Source of the DNA: an uncultured Lachnospiraceae bacterium
Lineage (GTDB): Bacteria > Bacillota > Clostridia > Lachnospirales > Lachnospiraceae
Assembly (NCBI GenBank): GCA_944381635.1
Contig: CALWLY010000009.1
Location: 32,465 to 96,464 of the forward strand
Length of the DNA: 64,000 nucleotides
Direction: 5' to 3'
The notes under the pieces were generated by a model. That model had not been told where the DNA came from. It ran no database searches and was given only the letters and a program-made list of their open reading frames with translations. Position numbers and translations under genes: made by a program. Shown piece by piece: positions 51,656 to 60,461 of this stretch; position 1 is the stretch's first letter, and every line of letters starts with the position of its first letter.

Positions 51656-52585
51656 TTAAAATTGAAAACCTGCTTTAAAGGCAGGAGAGGAAAAGGCTTT
51701 TTCAAAGTCTCTCAATTCATAAAGTTCGATTTTGGGCAGTTTTACGCTTCCTCTCTCAAGAAGTGTGAGGGCCGGTTCAAACGGGCCGCAGCGGCTGCCT
51801 ACAATGGTGAGTTCATTGACTACGGCGGCGCTCATATTGATATCCACGGTTCCTGCATAGGTACTTTTTATGACAATAGTGCCCTGTTTTCGCACCAGAT
51901 CCATGGCGGAGATAAGTCCGGTGGGAGAACCGGTAGCATCCACGACTACTTCATAACCTTCTTTTGTAAGTTCCGTAGTTGTTTTGGCAAAGCTTTTGAA
52001 ATTTTCCAGTTTTTCCGGGTGACGGCCGATCACGGTAAGATCCACACCGTTTAAGGAAAGAGCCTGGGCAATAAAAAGGGCAAGTCTTCCATCGCCTAAA
52101 ACCGCTACGTTAGTATCCGGACGGATATGAACCTGATTTAAAATTTCAAGGGCAGCAGCTAAAGGTTCTGTGAAAATGGCAGTTTCCGTAGGCAGGCTGT
52201 CAGGAACAATATGAAGCAGATCGGTGGAGATTGTCATATATTCCGCAAAACAGCCGTCTTTGTTTGTCATACCGATGACTTTTCGGTTGGAGCAGTGATG
52301 AGGACGTCCTGTTTTGCAGTAAATACAGTGGCCGCAGGCTTCGTTGAGTTCTCCAACCACTCTTTTTCCCACAAGCTCCGGGTTGGGAGAGGAGATAACT
52401 TTTCCTACAAATTCATGTCCCATAACTCCGGTAAAATCAGGTTTATAACCACGTCTGACTTCCTTGTCCGTGTTGCAGACAGCGGCTAACAGTATCTGAA
52501 CCAGGCTGTCGTTGCCGGCAGGCACAGGTATGGGATAATCTTCTTTATAGACGGCATCCCTGCCGTCATAGTAAATGGCACGCAT
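51656..52585 (-). CDS. Zinc-dependent medium-chain alcohol dehydrogenase
   Basis: The 309-residue protein is an MDR dehydrogenase. GVMGHEFVG provides the zinc-binding HE pair near residue 54, NEACGHCIYCKTGRPHHC the four-Cys structural zinc site (about 82-98), and AVLGDGRLALFIAQAL (about 160-175) the NAD(P) Rossmann loop with G-x-G-x2-A. This is somewhat shorter than the typical 340-350. It oxidises an alcohol or sorbitol-like polyol; the substrate is unknown. Its position between mnmE and mnmG, on the opposite strand, is unusual and suggests insertion. Confidence 0.85.
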   Translation of the reverse strand: MRAIYYDGRDAVYKEDYPIPVPAGNDSLVQILLAAVCNTDKEVRRGYKPDFTGVMGHEFVGKVISSPNPELVGKRVVGELNEACGHCIYCKTGRPHHCSNRKVIGMTNKDGCFAEYMTISTDLLHIVPDSLPTETAIFTEPLAAALEILNQVHIRPDTNVAVLGDGRLALFIAQALSLNGVDLTVIGRHPEKLENFKSFAKTTTELTKEGYEVVVDATGSPTGLISAMDLVRKQGTIVIKSTYAGTVDINMSAAVVNELTIVGSRCGPFEPALTLLERGSVKLPKIELYELRDFEKAFSSPAFKAGFQF

Positions 52586-52788
52586 ATGACACTTCCTTTC
52601 CAGTTTTTACTAATTTTTTTGTGCAGATATAAAATACACAATTATCTTTTATCTTATCATGGCAAAACACTTCTTGCTATTATTTTTTCTTATGTTATTA
52701 TTAGAATGAAAATTTTTTAAAGGAAGAGACCCGTCCGCATAGTATGGAAAAGGAAAAACAGGGAGACGGGTATAGAATGGAGAGAAAT

Positions 52789-54723
52789 ATGTCACAGATA
52801 AAAGAAAAGGCAGATGTCTGCGTAATAGGAGCAGGACATGCCGGATGTGAAGCGGCATTAGCCTGTGCGAGAATGGGACTGGATACCGTCATTTTCACTG
52901 TGAGTGTAGACAGTATCGCCCTGATGCCCTGCAATCCTAATATCGGAGGTTCTTCCAAAGGACATCTTGTAAGGGAAGTAGATGCTCTTGGCGGAGAAAT
53001 GGGCAAAAATATAGATAAAACTTTTATTCAGTCTAAGATGTTGAATGTATCTAAAGGACCTGCCGTCCATTCTCTGCGGGCGCAGGCGGATAAAAGCGAA
53101 TACACAAAGAGAATGCGCCAGGTTTTGGAAAATCAGGAAAATCTTACCATCAAGCAGGCGGAAGTATGCGAACTTCTGGCGGAAGAGATACCGGGTGAGA
53201 AGGATGCAGACGGAAATCCCTTAAAGAGGATTACCGGCGTAAAAACTTTTACGGGAACTGTTTATGAGGCAAAGGCTGTGGTGCTCTGTACCGGAACGTA
53301 TTTAAGAGCAAGATGTCTGTGCGGGGAATCCATTACCTACACAGGGCCAAATGGACTTCAGGCAGCGAATCATCTGACGGAATCTCTGGAAAAGCTGGGT
53401 ATTGAGATGCAGCGTTTTAAAACGGGAACCCCTGCCAGAATGGATAAGAGAAGCATTGACTTTTCAAAAATGGAAGAGCAGTTCGGAGATGAGAAAGTAG
53501 TGCCGTTTTCCTTTTCCACCAATCCGGAAGACGTGCAGATTGATCAGGTTTCCTGCTGGCTTACCTATACGAATGAAAAAACTCATGAAATTATAAAGGC
53601 TAATCTGGATCGTTCCCCTATTTACGCGGGAATCATCGAAGGAACAGGACCTAGATACTGCCCGTCCATAGAAGATAAGGTTGTTAAGTTTTCGGATAAG
53701 CCAAGACATCAGGTTTTTTTGGAGCCAGAAGGGCTTTATACCAATGAAATGTATGTGGGAGGGATGTCTTCTTCTCTCCCGGAAGATGTACAGCTGGCCA
53801 TGTACCGGACGGTTCCGGGACTAGAAAACTGCAAAATGGTGAGAAATGCCTATGCGATCGAGTATGACTGCATCAAAGCAAAACAGCTTTATCCTTCTCT
53901 GGAATTTAAAAATATAGAAGGACTTTTCAGCGGAGGACAGTTTAACGGCAGCAGCGGTTACGAGGAGGCAGCGGCTCAGGGACTTATAGCCGGTATCAAC
54001 GCGGCAAGAAAGATTCAGGGAAAAGAACCCGTTGTGTTAGATCGTTCTCAGGCATATATCGGGGTGCTTATTGATGATCTTGTGACCAAAGATAACAGAG
54101 AACCTTACCGTATGATGACATCCAGAGCCGAGTACCGCCTGCTGTTAAGACAGGACAATGCGGATTTGAGACTGCGTAAAATCGGCTATGAGGTGGGACT
54201 TATCTCAGAGGAAGAATATAGGCACCTGCTGGAAAAAGAAAAAATGATCCGGGAGGAAACCGCAAGGCTTAAGGCAACGCCTATCGGAGCCAGTTCTGTG
54301 ACCCAGGAATTTTTAAAGGAACACGGCAGCTCCCCTTTAAAGACAGGAACAACTCTTGCGGAATTGATGTGCAGACCGGAGTTATCCTATGAAATTCTGG
54401 CGCCTCTTGACGAAAACAGGAAGCCTTTGCCCACAGAAGTGCTGGAGCAGGTGGAGATTGAAATTAAATATGAAGGATATATTATCAGGCAGCAGCATCA
54501 GGTGGAACAGTATAAGAAGATGGAAAAGAAAAAAATTCCCGAAAATATGGATTATGATGATGTGCCAAGTCTTCGTCTGGAAGCCAGACAGAAACTGAAA
54601 GCTTACCGGCCGGTTTCCGTGGGACAGGCATCCAGAATTTCAGGAGTTTCCCCTGCAGATGTTTCCGTGCTGCTGGTATATCTGGAGCACCTTTCTTACA
54701 AGGAAGGAAAAAGCAAAGAATAA
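52789..54723 (+). CDS. mnmG: tRNA uridine-5-carboxymethylaminomethyl(34) synthesis enzyme MnmG
   Basis: From the ATG at 52789 the protein has 644 residues, close to the family norm of about 630. The FAD-binding [14 protein letters not shown] is followed by [26 protein letters not shown] and a C-terminal helical domain that binds MnmE. It acts with MnmE on tRNA U34. Start alternatives at 52744 and 52777 exist; GGAGAG lies at a suitable distance from the chosen ATG, and the first family-like residues begin at KADVCVIG. Confidence 0.95.
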   Translation: MSQIKEKADVCVIGAGHAGCEAALACARMGLDTVIFTVSVDSIALMPCNPNIGGSSKGHLVREVDALGGEMGKNIDKTFIQSKMLNVSKGPAVHSLRAQADKSEYTKRMRQVLENQENLTIKQAEVCELLAEEIPGEKDADGNPLKRITGVKTFTGTVYEAKAVVLCTGTYLRARCLCGESITYTGPNGLQAANHLTESLEKLGIEMQRFKTGTPARMDKRSIDFSKMEEQFGDEKVVPFSFSTNPEDVQIDQVSCWLTYTNEKTHEIIKANLDRSPIYAGIIEGTGPRYCPSIEDKVVKFSDKPRHQVFLEPEGLYTNEMYVGGMSSSLPEDVQLAMYRTVPGLENCKMVRNAYAIEYDCIKAKQLYPSLEFKNIEGLFSGGQFNGSSGYEEAAAQGLIAGINAARKIQGKEPVVLDRSQAYIGVLIDDLVTKDNREPYRMMTSRAEYRLLLRQDNADLRLRKIGYEVGLISEEEYRHLLEKEKMIREETARLKATPIGASSVTQEFLKEHGSSPLKTGTTLAELMCRPELSYEILAPLDENRKPLPTEVLEQVEIEIKYEGYIIRQQHQVEQYKKMEKKKIPENMDYDDVPSLRLEARQKLKAYRPVSVGQASRISGVSPADVSVLLVYLEHLSYKEGKSKE

Positions 54724-54784
54724 ACATGGAGAGAGATTATAAACTTAAACGAAATAACGTTTATTTTTATAAAACTATAGTAAA

Positions 54785-54827
54785 CAGACAGGATTCGCCT
54801 GACGGCGAATTACTGCCATAAAGGAAA
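54785..54827 (+). repeat. 43-bp dispersed repeat, copy 2
   Basis: Same element as 7277-7319. In this copy GATTCGCC-TGAC-GGCGAAT forms a near-perfect inverted repeat and the 3' tail AAAGGAAA is the ribosome-binding site of rsmG, whose ATG lies 4 bases after the repeat. A mobile or duplicated leader segment is the likely explanation. Confidence 0.8.
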
Positions 54828-54831
54828 GCGG

Positions 54832-55566
54832 ATGGAAAAATATAATTTAAATAAATTTGAAAATCATCTGTCAGCCTGGAATCTTGCGCTGACACAGAAA
54901 CAAAAGGAACAGTTTGTCACTTATTATGAAATGCTGGTGGAATGGAATGAAAAGATGAATCTGACAGCAATCACAGAATTTGACGATGTGTTTCTGAAAC
55001 ATTTTATCGACAGCCTTTCACTGGTGAAAGTTTTTCCGGATTTAAGGGATGGAAAAGAGTACACTCTTATTGATGTGGGAACCGGCGCCGGTTTTCCGGG
55101 AATCCCTCTGAAAATAGCATTTCCCTCTCTGAAAGTTACACTTTTGGATTCTCTTCAAAAGAGAATTTACTTTTTGGAAGCTGTGAGAGAAAACCTGGGA
55201 CTGACTATGACGGAATGCGTACACGGAAGAGCAGAAGATTTTGCAAAACCGGATAAACTGAGAGAAAAATACGATATCTGTGTGTCAAGGGCAGTTGCTA
55301 ATCTCTCCACACTTTCCGAATACTGTCTTCCATTTGTAAAGGTAGGAGGAATGTTTGTATCCTACAAGTCGGAAAAGATTGCGGAAGAATCTGCAGCGGC
55401 AGAACACGCATTGGCGATTCTCGGGGGTAAGGTAAAAGGACAGGAAGCTTTTTATCTTCCGGATTCTGATATGTATCGAAATTTGTTTGTGATAGAAAAA
55501 GTGAAATCAACACCTAAAAAGTATCCCAGAAAAGCGGGCCTTCCTGCAAAAGAGCCTATAAAGTAG
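54832..55566 (+). CDS. rsmG: 16S rRNA (guanine(527)-N7)-methyltransferase RsmG
   Basis: A 244-residue SAM-dependent methyltransferase. The SAM-binding motif I is LIDVGTGAGFPGIPLKI near residues 80-96, with motif post-I VTLLDSLQKRIYFLE and the family YDICVSRAVANLS near 145-157. It methylates G527 of 16S rRNA; loss gives low-level streptomycin resistance. It is the last member of the mnmE-mnmG-rsmG block and overlaps the convergent nucleotidyltransferase gene by 11 nt without a visible terminator. Confidence 0.95.
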   Translation: MEKYNLNKFENHLSAWNLALTQKQKEQFVTYYEMLVEWNEKMNLTAITEFDDVFLKHFIDSLSLVKVFPDLRDGKEYTLIDVGTGAGFPGIPLKIAFPSLKVTLLDSLQKRIYFLEAVRENLGLTMTECVHGRAEDFAKPDKLREKYDICVSRAVANLSTLSEYCLPFVKVGGMFVSYKSEKIAEESAAAEHALAILGGKVKGQEAFYLPDSDMYRNLFVIEKVKSTPKKYPRKAGLPAKEPIK

Positions 55567-56362
55567 AAGGCCATTTGAATCTGGTATTCATATATTCGAC
55601 AAAGCAGAGAAAACTGTTTTTGTCCGCGTGAAAAGAAAGCCCTGAAGTGTAACTGCTCAGGGCTTTTGTTATGACAGGGTGATATTTTTGGGGAATATTT
55701 TTAAGAGCCCATTTTCCTCCCTGTTCTTTGGAAAGAATTATTCTTTCTTCCTGATAGGCCAGAATCCTGCACATGTTTAATACCAGATACACAGGATTTT
55801 CTTCTATATACTTTAAAGAATCGAGAACATCTCTTTTTATACTGTCCAGGTAATATTCTTCTGGAACAGGAGAAAAAACTTTTTGAATATCCTCGCCGTA
55901 AAGACAGATTCCTTTACTTTTCGTTACTGTAAAATGAGCAGCAAGATCTGGATCGGTACCATTCATATTTTTACAATAAGAATCCAGATCGGCAATACAA
56001 CGTTCCCGGTGCATTTTGGAATAATGCAGATAGAAGGGCGTAGGATACTGAAATTTTTTGCAGACAGATTTCGGAACAATACTCATTTCCAATCCTCCTG
56101 GAGGAGATTCGGAATCCAAAGCAAGCAAGGCTTTTATCATATCCTTTTTTTCTTTTAATGAAAGATCCTGTCTTACAACAATCAAAAAATCGATGTCGTT
56201 GGTTTTCCAATGAAAACACTGAAAAGCAAGGGAACCGTGTACATAAATTCCAACCATGTTTTCCTTCAATATTTTCTGGCAGGAAAGACTGATCTTTTCA
56301 AGAAGAAGCAGTTCAGGTTTCTCTTCTTTTGATTTTATTTCTTTTCTCGTTGTATTTTTCAT
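55556..56362 (-). CDS. Aminoglycoside adenylyltransferase-like nucleotidyltransferase (ANT(9)/AadA type, DUF4111)
   Basis: The 268-residue protein has a nucleotidyltransferase core, YVHGSLAFQCF...NDIDFLIVV (residues 40-63), with the GS and DxD metal-binding signature, and GLEMSIVPKS near 89-98 providing the Glu that is the catalytic base in AadA-type enzymes. The helical C-terminal half (DSLKYIEENPVYLVLNMCRIL) matches the DUF4111 domain. These residues suggest an active enzyme that may adenylate an aminoglycoside, but chromosomal homologues often have no such activity. The gene is convergent with rsmG and lies in the core region, away from any mobile element. Confidence 0.75.
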   Translation of the reverse strand: MKNTTRKEIKSKEEKPELLLLEKISLSCQKILKENMVGIYVHGSLAFQCFHWKTNDIDFLIVVRQDLSLKEKKDMIKALLALDSESPPGGLEMSIVPKSVCKKFQYPTPFYLHYSKMHRERCIADLDSYCKNMNGTDPDLAAHFTVTKSKGICLYGEDIQKVFSPVPEEYYLDSIKRDVLDSLKYIEENPVYLVLNMCRILAYQEERIILSKEQGGKWALKNIPQKYHPVITKALSSYTSGLSFHADKNSFLCFVEYMNTRFKWPSTL

Positions 56363-56383
56363 AATAAGGATACGTTTTGTTTA

Positions 56384-57331
56384 TCAGCCTAAAACAAGTT
56401 CTATCGTTTCCAGAAGTTCTTCCGGTTGTTCCAACTGAGGAAGAAGTCGGGACGCGGGTATGGAAAAAGTCTCGATGGAGCTGTTGCAGGAAACATATTG
56501 TTCTGCAATCAGTTCCGAATCAGAAAGTTTTTCACCGTAAATAAGATAAATGCTGTGATCAATTTCTTTCAGAGCATGAGTAATATTGTTATTCATATAA
56601 CGACAGCAGTGACTGGTGTAGGTAAACTTAGAATTATAGTCCGGAAGATGAGCTGCTTCTGTGTAAGTCTGAACATATTCATTTTTCAGATTACAGGGAG
56701 CATAAAAGTACTCCTTGAGGAAAATCTTTTTCATGGCATCGTAACCTGTGAGCCGGTTATAGACAAAGGTTCCGATAATAGGAGAATCCAGAAAGATTTT
56801 CAAAAGCTTCATTCTTTTAGAAGGCGCTTTGTTGAGACGGTTGATGTTCTGAGGATTCACCAGAATCAGATTGCGAAAAACTTCCGGATCGTTGTGAGCA
56901 GCCATGACTGCGATAGCAGCGGAATCTCCGGTTGCTAAAATATCTGTCTTTCTTCCTATCACGTTTTTTATAAAATCAATCAGCAGCTGAACATAAAGAT
57001 AGTTGGTATATGTCATATTGGGTTTGTCAGAGAGACCGTAGCCCAGTAAATCCAACGTGTAAACTTCATGGCTGGAAGCTAATTTTTCTGTGAGAAGATG
57101 AAACTCGTAGCTGGAAGAACCAGGAGTGAGATTATGAATAAGCAGTAAAGGAGAACCGTTTCCTTTTTTAGAATATTTTACTGTGCCAAATCGCCATTCG
57201 TAGTCGTTGACATCTGAAGAGGAAAGCAGATTCTTGGATGTACATAATCTATAGGAGATGCGGTTCCATACATGAATGGAAAGGACAGCAAGTCCTGATA
57301 TCAATAAAAATGTTTGTCCTTTTTTTCTCAT
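56384..57331 (-). CDS. Membrane-anchored alpha/beta-hydrolase-fold protein lacking the usual catalytic histidine
   Basis: From the ATG at 57331 (MRKKGQTFLL) the protein has 315 residues. A membrane anchor (about 5-22) precedes an alpha/beta-hydrolase fold with LLLIHNLTPGSSSYEF, YTLDLLGYGLSDKP and the nucleophile elbow ATGDSAAIAV. At the end, RLLPQLEQPEELLETI occupies the place where active relatives have GHxPxxExPE; the His is absent, so catalysis is doubtful. AGGAGG before the ATG decides the start. It precedes the parS/parA region on the opposite strand. A role in membrane or cell-surface metabolism cannot be shown. Confidence 0.72.
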   Translation of the reverse strand: MRKKGQTFLLISGLAVLSIHVWNRISYRLCTSKNLLSSSDVNDYEWRFGTVKYSKKGNGSPLLLIHNLTPGSSSYEFHLLTEKLASSHEVYTLDLLGYGLSDKPNMTYTNYLYVQLLIDFIKNVIGRKTDILATGDSAAIAVMAAHNDPEVFRNLILVNPQNINRLNKAPSKRMKLLKIFLDSPIIGTFVYNRLTGYDAMKKIFLKEYFYAPCNLKNEYVQTYTEAAHLPDYNSKFTYTSHCCRYMNNNITHALKEIDHSIYLIYGEKLSDSELIAEQYVSCNSSIETFSIPASRLLPQLEQPEELLETIELVLG

Positions 57332-57502
57332 AAAAAAACCTCCTGAAAAGTGGGCATCGGTGCTCAGAAAAACTGTTGTCCGGACACCAATGATATTTCT
57401 ATTATAATGCAAAAAGGGTAATACTACAACAAGGGAAAAGGTCTGTCATGTACATTTGTGTACAAAAAATCGACATTTTATTTCAACTTGTTGAGCGATA
57501 AA

Positions 57503-57518
57503 TGTTTCACGTGAAACA
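57503..57518. promoter_or_regulatory. parS: parS site 1
   Basis: TGTTTCACGTGAAACA is the exact 16-bp palindromic parS consensus bound by ParB/Spo0J. It lies about 710 bp upstream of parA, close to the origin, where ParB nucleates, spreads and recruits SMC. Confidence 0.95.
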
Positions 57519-57840
57519 TTTGTTGAAAATTTTATAATAGGGATTTCTTCTATATTTTGAAAATGCAATTATAGGTTTTTATGTGAAAACAAAATTTATA
57601 TGTTTGGTTTTAATGGAATAGATGTCTCAAGGTCAAAAGGTGCCAAACAAATTGTTTTGTTTTATACACTTTCAGAATTCGGTCTCTATATAAGGAACCG
57701 TGTAATGTATGCCCACTTTTATCTTTAGGTAAGGGCAAATCATAAAGGTATAAAATAACTTATGTACAAATACAAAAGGTTTTATGCCCTTTTGAACTTA
57801 GCATCAATTATATAATAGAAGTAAGAATAAAAATGACGAA

Positions 57841-57856
57841 TGTTTCACGTGAAACA
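57841..57856. promoter_or_regulatory. parS: parS site 2
   Basis: A second exact TGTTTCACGTGAAACA, 322 bp from the first. It directly adjoins the palindromic repeat beginning at 57861. The AT-rich interval between the two sites contains only short palindromes such as CAAAAGG-N7-CCTTTTG near 57772 and no gene. Confidence 0.95.
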
Positions 57857-57860
57857 TTTT

Positions 57861-58013
57861 TATATGATAGGAAACTTCATTTCCTACCGTATGACAAATG
57901 ACGCTCCGCTGTGGATGCGCACTTCAGCGCTCAGACAATCAGAGATTACTCGGAAAATGGTTGCTGGCGCAACTGCGCTCCGGCGCAAGTGTGCGCCAGG
58001 GCACACACTTTTT
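57861..58013. repeat. Modular palindromic repeat, copy C (longest)
   Basis: In reverse orientation it reads AAAAAGTGTGTGCCC-TGGCGCACAC, a GC-rich core, the 23-bp block (57900-57922) shared with 13077-13099, and an AT-rich palindrome (ATGATAGGAAACTTCAT...). It therefore combines modules found separately in the elements at 13063 and 43278. It separates parS site 2 from the parA promoter. Confidence 0.75.
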
Positions 58014-58076
58014 CAAAAAGAGTTACTACTTTTCTTGTTTTTCTAATATTTGTTTATGGATTATATAGAGAATAAG

Positions 58077-58085
58077 TGTTATAAT
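58077..58085 (+). promoter_or_regulatory. Extended -10 promoter of parA
   Basis: TGTTATAAT is an extended -10 element (TGN-TATAAT) 128 bp before the parA start. No good -35 is seen, which is common when the TGN is present. Confidence 0.5.
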
Positions 58086-58213
58086 CGAAAAGTAAATCTC
58101 AAAACATCTGCTGAATCAGAGAAATTTTATGTAAACGCACTTATGAATTGAGAATACAGAAATTTATCAGCAGAAAAGAAAAACGCCTGTCTGACAGGTG
58201 AAAGGTACAGAAT

Positions 58214-58975
58214 ATGGGAAAAATTATTGCGATTGCGAATCAAAAAGGCGGTGTTGGAAAGACAACCACCGCAATCAATCTGTCTGCCGCACTGGCAGCA
58301 AAGCGAAAAAAAGTTCTCGTGATTGATATGGACCCACAGGGAAACACATCCAGTGGATTGGGTGTGAATAAAAATGAATTGGAAAACACGGTATATGAAT
58401 TGATACTTGGAGAGTGTACAGTTCAGGAATGTCTGATAAAGGATGTAATGAAAAATCTTTCCCTGATTCCTTCCAACGTAAATCTTGCAGCTGCGGAGAT
58501 TGAACTGATCGATGTGGCAAAAAAAGAATATATTCTGAAGAATGAAATTGATTATGTGAAGGATCAGTATGATTTTATCATCATTGATTGTCCGCCGTCT
58601 CTGAGCATGTTGACGATCAATGCCATGACAACAGCAAATTCCGTGCTTGTACCGATTCAATGTGAGTACTATGCGCTGGAAGGATTGAGTCAGCTGATTC
58701 ATACCGTGAATCTGGTAAAAGAGCGCCTGAATCCGGAGTTGGATATAGAAGGCATTCTTTTCACAATGTACGATGCAAGGACAAATCTTTCCATGCAGGT
58801 GGTGGAAAATGTAAAAAATAATCTGTCATTAAATATTTATAATACGGTAATTCCCCGAAATATCCGTCTGGCGGAAGCACCAAGCTATGGACTTCCAATC
58901 ACTGTATATGATCCCAAATCTGCAGGAGCGGAAAGTTATATGGCGCTGGCTGCAGAAGTTATAAAAAACAAATAA
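58214..58975 (+). CDS. parA: Chromosome partitioning ATPase ParA/Soj
   Basis: The 253-residue protein starts directly with the deviant Walker A KGGVGKTTTAINL (10-22), followed by the motif VLVIDMDPQGNTSSGLG and Walker B IIIDCPPSLSML. It has no N-terminal HTH, as in the Soj type. It works with ParB on parS to segregate origins and regulates DnaA in Bacillus. parB follows after 42 bp. A GAAAGG ribosome site lies before the ATG. Confidence 0.95.
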   Translation: MGKIIAIANQKGGVGKTTTAINLSAALAAKRKKVLVIDMDPQGNTSSGLGVNKNELENTVYELILGECTVQECLIKDVMKNLSLIPSNVNLAAAEIELIDVAKKEYILKNEIDYVKDQYDFIIIDCPPSLSMLTINAMTTANSVLVPIQCEYYALEGLSQLIHTVNLVKERLNPELDIEGILFTMYDARTNLSMQVVENVKNNLSLNIYNTVIPRNIRLAEAPSYGLPITVYDPKSAGAESYMALAAEVIKNK

Positions 58976-59017
58976 GAGATAGATGCAGGAAAGAAATAAA
59001 AAGAAAGGTAATGATTC

Positions 59018-59896
59018 ATGGCGGCACGAGGATTAGGAAAAGGATTGGATACATTAATTCCATCATCCTTAAATGATAGTTTTAAAAAGGACAGCAAAGA
59101 AAAAGAAAGCAGTAAAAGCGGGGAAACAACTTTAAAACTTTCCCTGATAGAGCCAAACCGGGAACAGCCACGTAAAAATTTTGATGAGGATTCCTTAATG
59201 GAATTAGCGGAATCCATCAAACAGTTTGGTGTTCTGCAGCCCATTGTTGTTCAGGACAGAAAAAATTATTATGAAATTATAGCAGGAGAACGTCGCTGGA
59301 GAGCAGCTAAAATTGCAGGTCTGAAAGAGGTTCCTGTTATTATCAAAAATCTTTCGGATCAGGAAATCGTGGAAATCTCTCTGATTGAAAATATTCAAAG
59401 AGAAAATTTGAATCCGATCGAAGAAGCGCAGGCTTACAAAAGACTGCTGACAGAGTTTAATCTTAAGCAGGATGAAGTGGCGGAAAGAGTTTCCAAAAGC
59501 AGGACAGCGGTAACAAATTCCATGCGCCTTCTGAAATTATCCGATGAAGTACAGCAGATGGTTATCGACGAGATGATTTCTACAGGACATGCCAGAGCTC
59601 TTTTGGCTATTGAAAATCCGGAAGAACAGTATACGATTGCTCAGAAAATCTTTGATGAAAAACTGAGCGTAAGAGAAGTAGAAAAGCTTGTAAAAAATTT
59701 AAATAAGCCGGAAAAACCTAAGAAAGAAGAAAATCAGTCGCTGAAGGCAATCTACCAGGATATCGAAGAAAAACTAAAGCAGCGTTTTGGTACAAAAGTT
59801 TCTATTAACTCCAAAGAAAACGGCGCCGGAAAAGTAGAGATTGAATTTTACAATCATGAAGATCTGGATCGTTTGATGGAACAGTTTTTTAAATAG
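59018..59896 (+). CDS. parB: ParB/Spo0J centromere-binding protein
   Basis: The 292-residue protein contains the ParB CTPase domain, with IEPNREQPRKNFDEDSLMELAESI and the GERRWRAAKIAG arginine box near residues 90-101, a HTH (DEVAERVSKSRTAVTNSMRLL near 147-167) and a C-terminal dimerisation domain. It loads at the two parS sites upstream and spreads as a CTP-bound clamp. It is cotranscribed with parA and the following DUF4446 gene. Confidence 0.96.
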   Translation: MAARGLGKGLDTLIPSSLNDSFKKDSKEKESSKSGETTLKLSLIEPNREQPRKNFDEDSLMELAESIKQFGVLQPIVVQDRKNYYEIIAGERRWRAAKIAGLKEVPVIIKNLSDQEIVEISLIENIQRENLNPIEEAQAYKRLLTEFNLKQDEVAERVSKSRTAVTNSMRLLKLSDEVQQMVIDEMISTGHARALLAIENPEEQYTIAQKIFDEKLSVREVEKLVKNLNKPEKPKKEENQSLKAIYQDIEEKLKQRFGTKVSINSKENGAGKVEIEFYNHEDLDRLMEQFFK

Positions 59897-59910
59897 AAGG
59901 AGAAATACTA

Positions 59911-60426
59911 ATGTCAAACCAGAGTCAGCTGATGGAAATGATAGGATTAGGCAATCTGGACTTTGCCTATCTGTTTATTGGAATTGCAGTTTTGTTTCTC
60001 ATCCTTATTGTATTGATGATTATACAGCTGGTAAAATACAGAAAACTGCGGAAACGTTATGAAAAGTTTATGCAGGGCAAAGAAGCAAAAAGTTTGGAAA
60101 GCGACATTTTAAAACTGTTTGAGGAACAAAAACAGATAAAAAAAGATAATGAAAAGAACCGAAAGGATATTAAAGAGTTATTTCGCAATACAAGCTATTG
60201 CTATCAGAAGCTTGGTGTTGTAAAATATGATGCATTCAAGGAAATGGGCGGAAAATTAAGTTTTTGCATCGTTATGCTCAATGAAAAAAACGATGGTTTT
60301 CTTTTAAACTCTGTACACAGTACGGATGGATGTTATACTTATGTAAAAGAGGTTGTAAAAGGAGAATGCGCCCTGTCTCTTGGAGAAGAAGAAGCGGAAG
60401 CTTTAAAACAGGCAGTAGGATTTTAA
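59911..60426 (+). CDS. DUF4446 membrane-anchored protein
   Basis: A 171-residue protein with one N-terminal membrane helix (about 18-40), a coiled-coil segment rich in Lys/Glu/Asn (about 60-88, EEQKQIKKDNEKNRKDIKEL), and a globular C-terminal domain with YDAFKEMGGKLSFCIVMLNEKNDGFLL. This is the DUF4446 family, usually downstream of parB in Clostridia. No activity is known; location suggests a link with the origin or cell envelope. It starts 14 bp after parB. Confidence 0.85.
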   Translation: MSNQSQLMEMIGLGNLDFAYLFIGIAVLFLILIVLMIIQLVKYRKLRKRYEKFMQGKEAKSLESDILKLFEEQKQIKKDNEKNRKDIKELFRNTSYCYQKLGVVKYDAFKEMGGKLSFCIVMLNEKNDGFLLNSVHSTDGCYTYVKEVVKGECALSLGEEEAEALKQAVGF

Positions 60427-60461
60427 AAATATAAAATAGAGATGCTTAAGGAGGAACTGAC

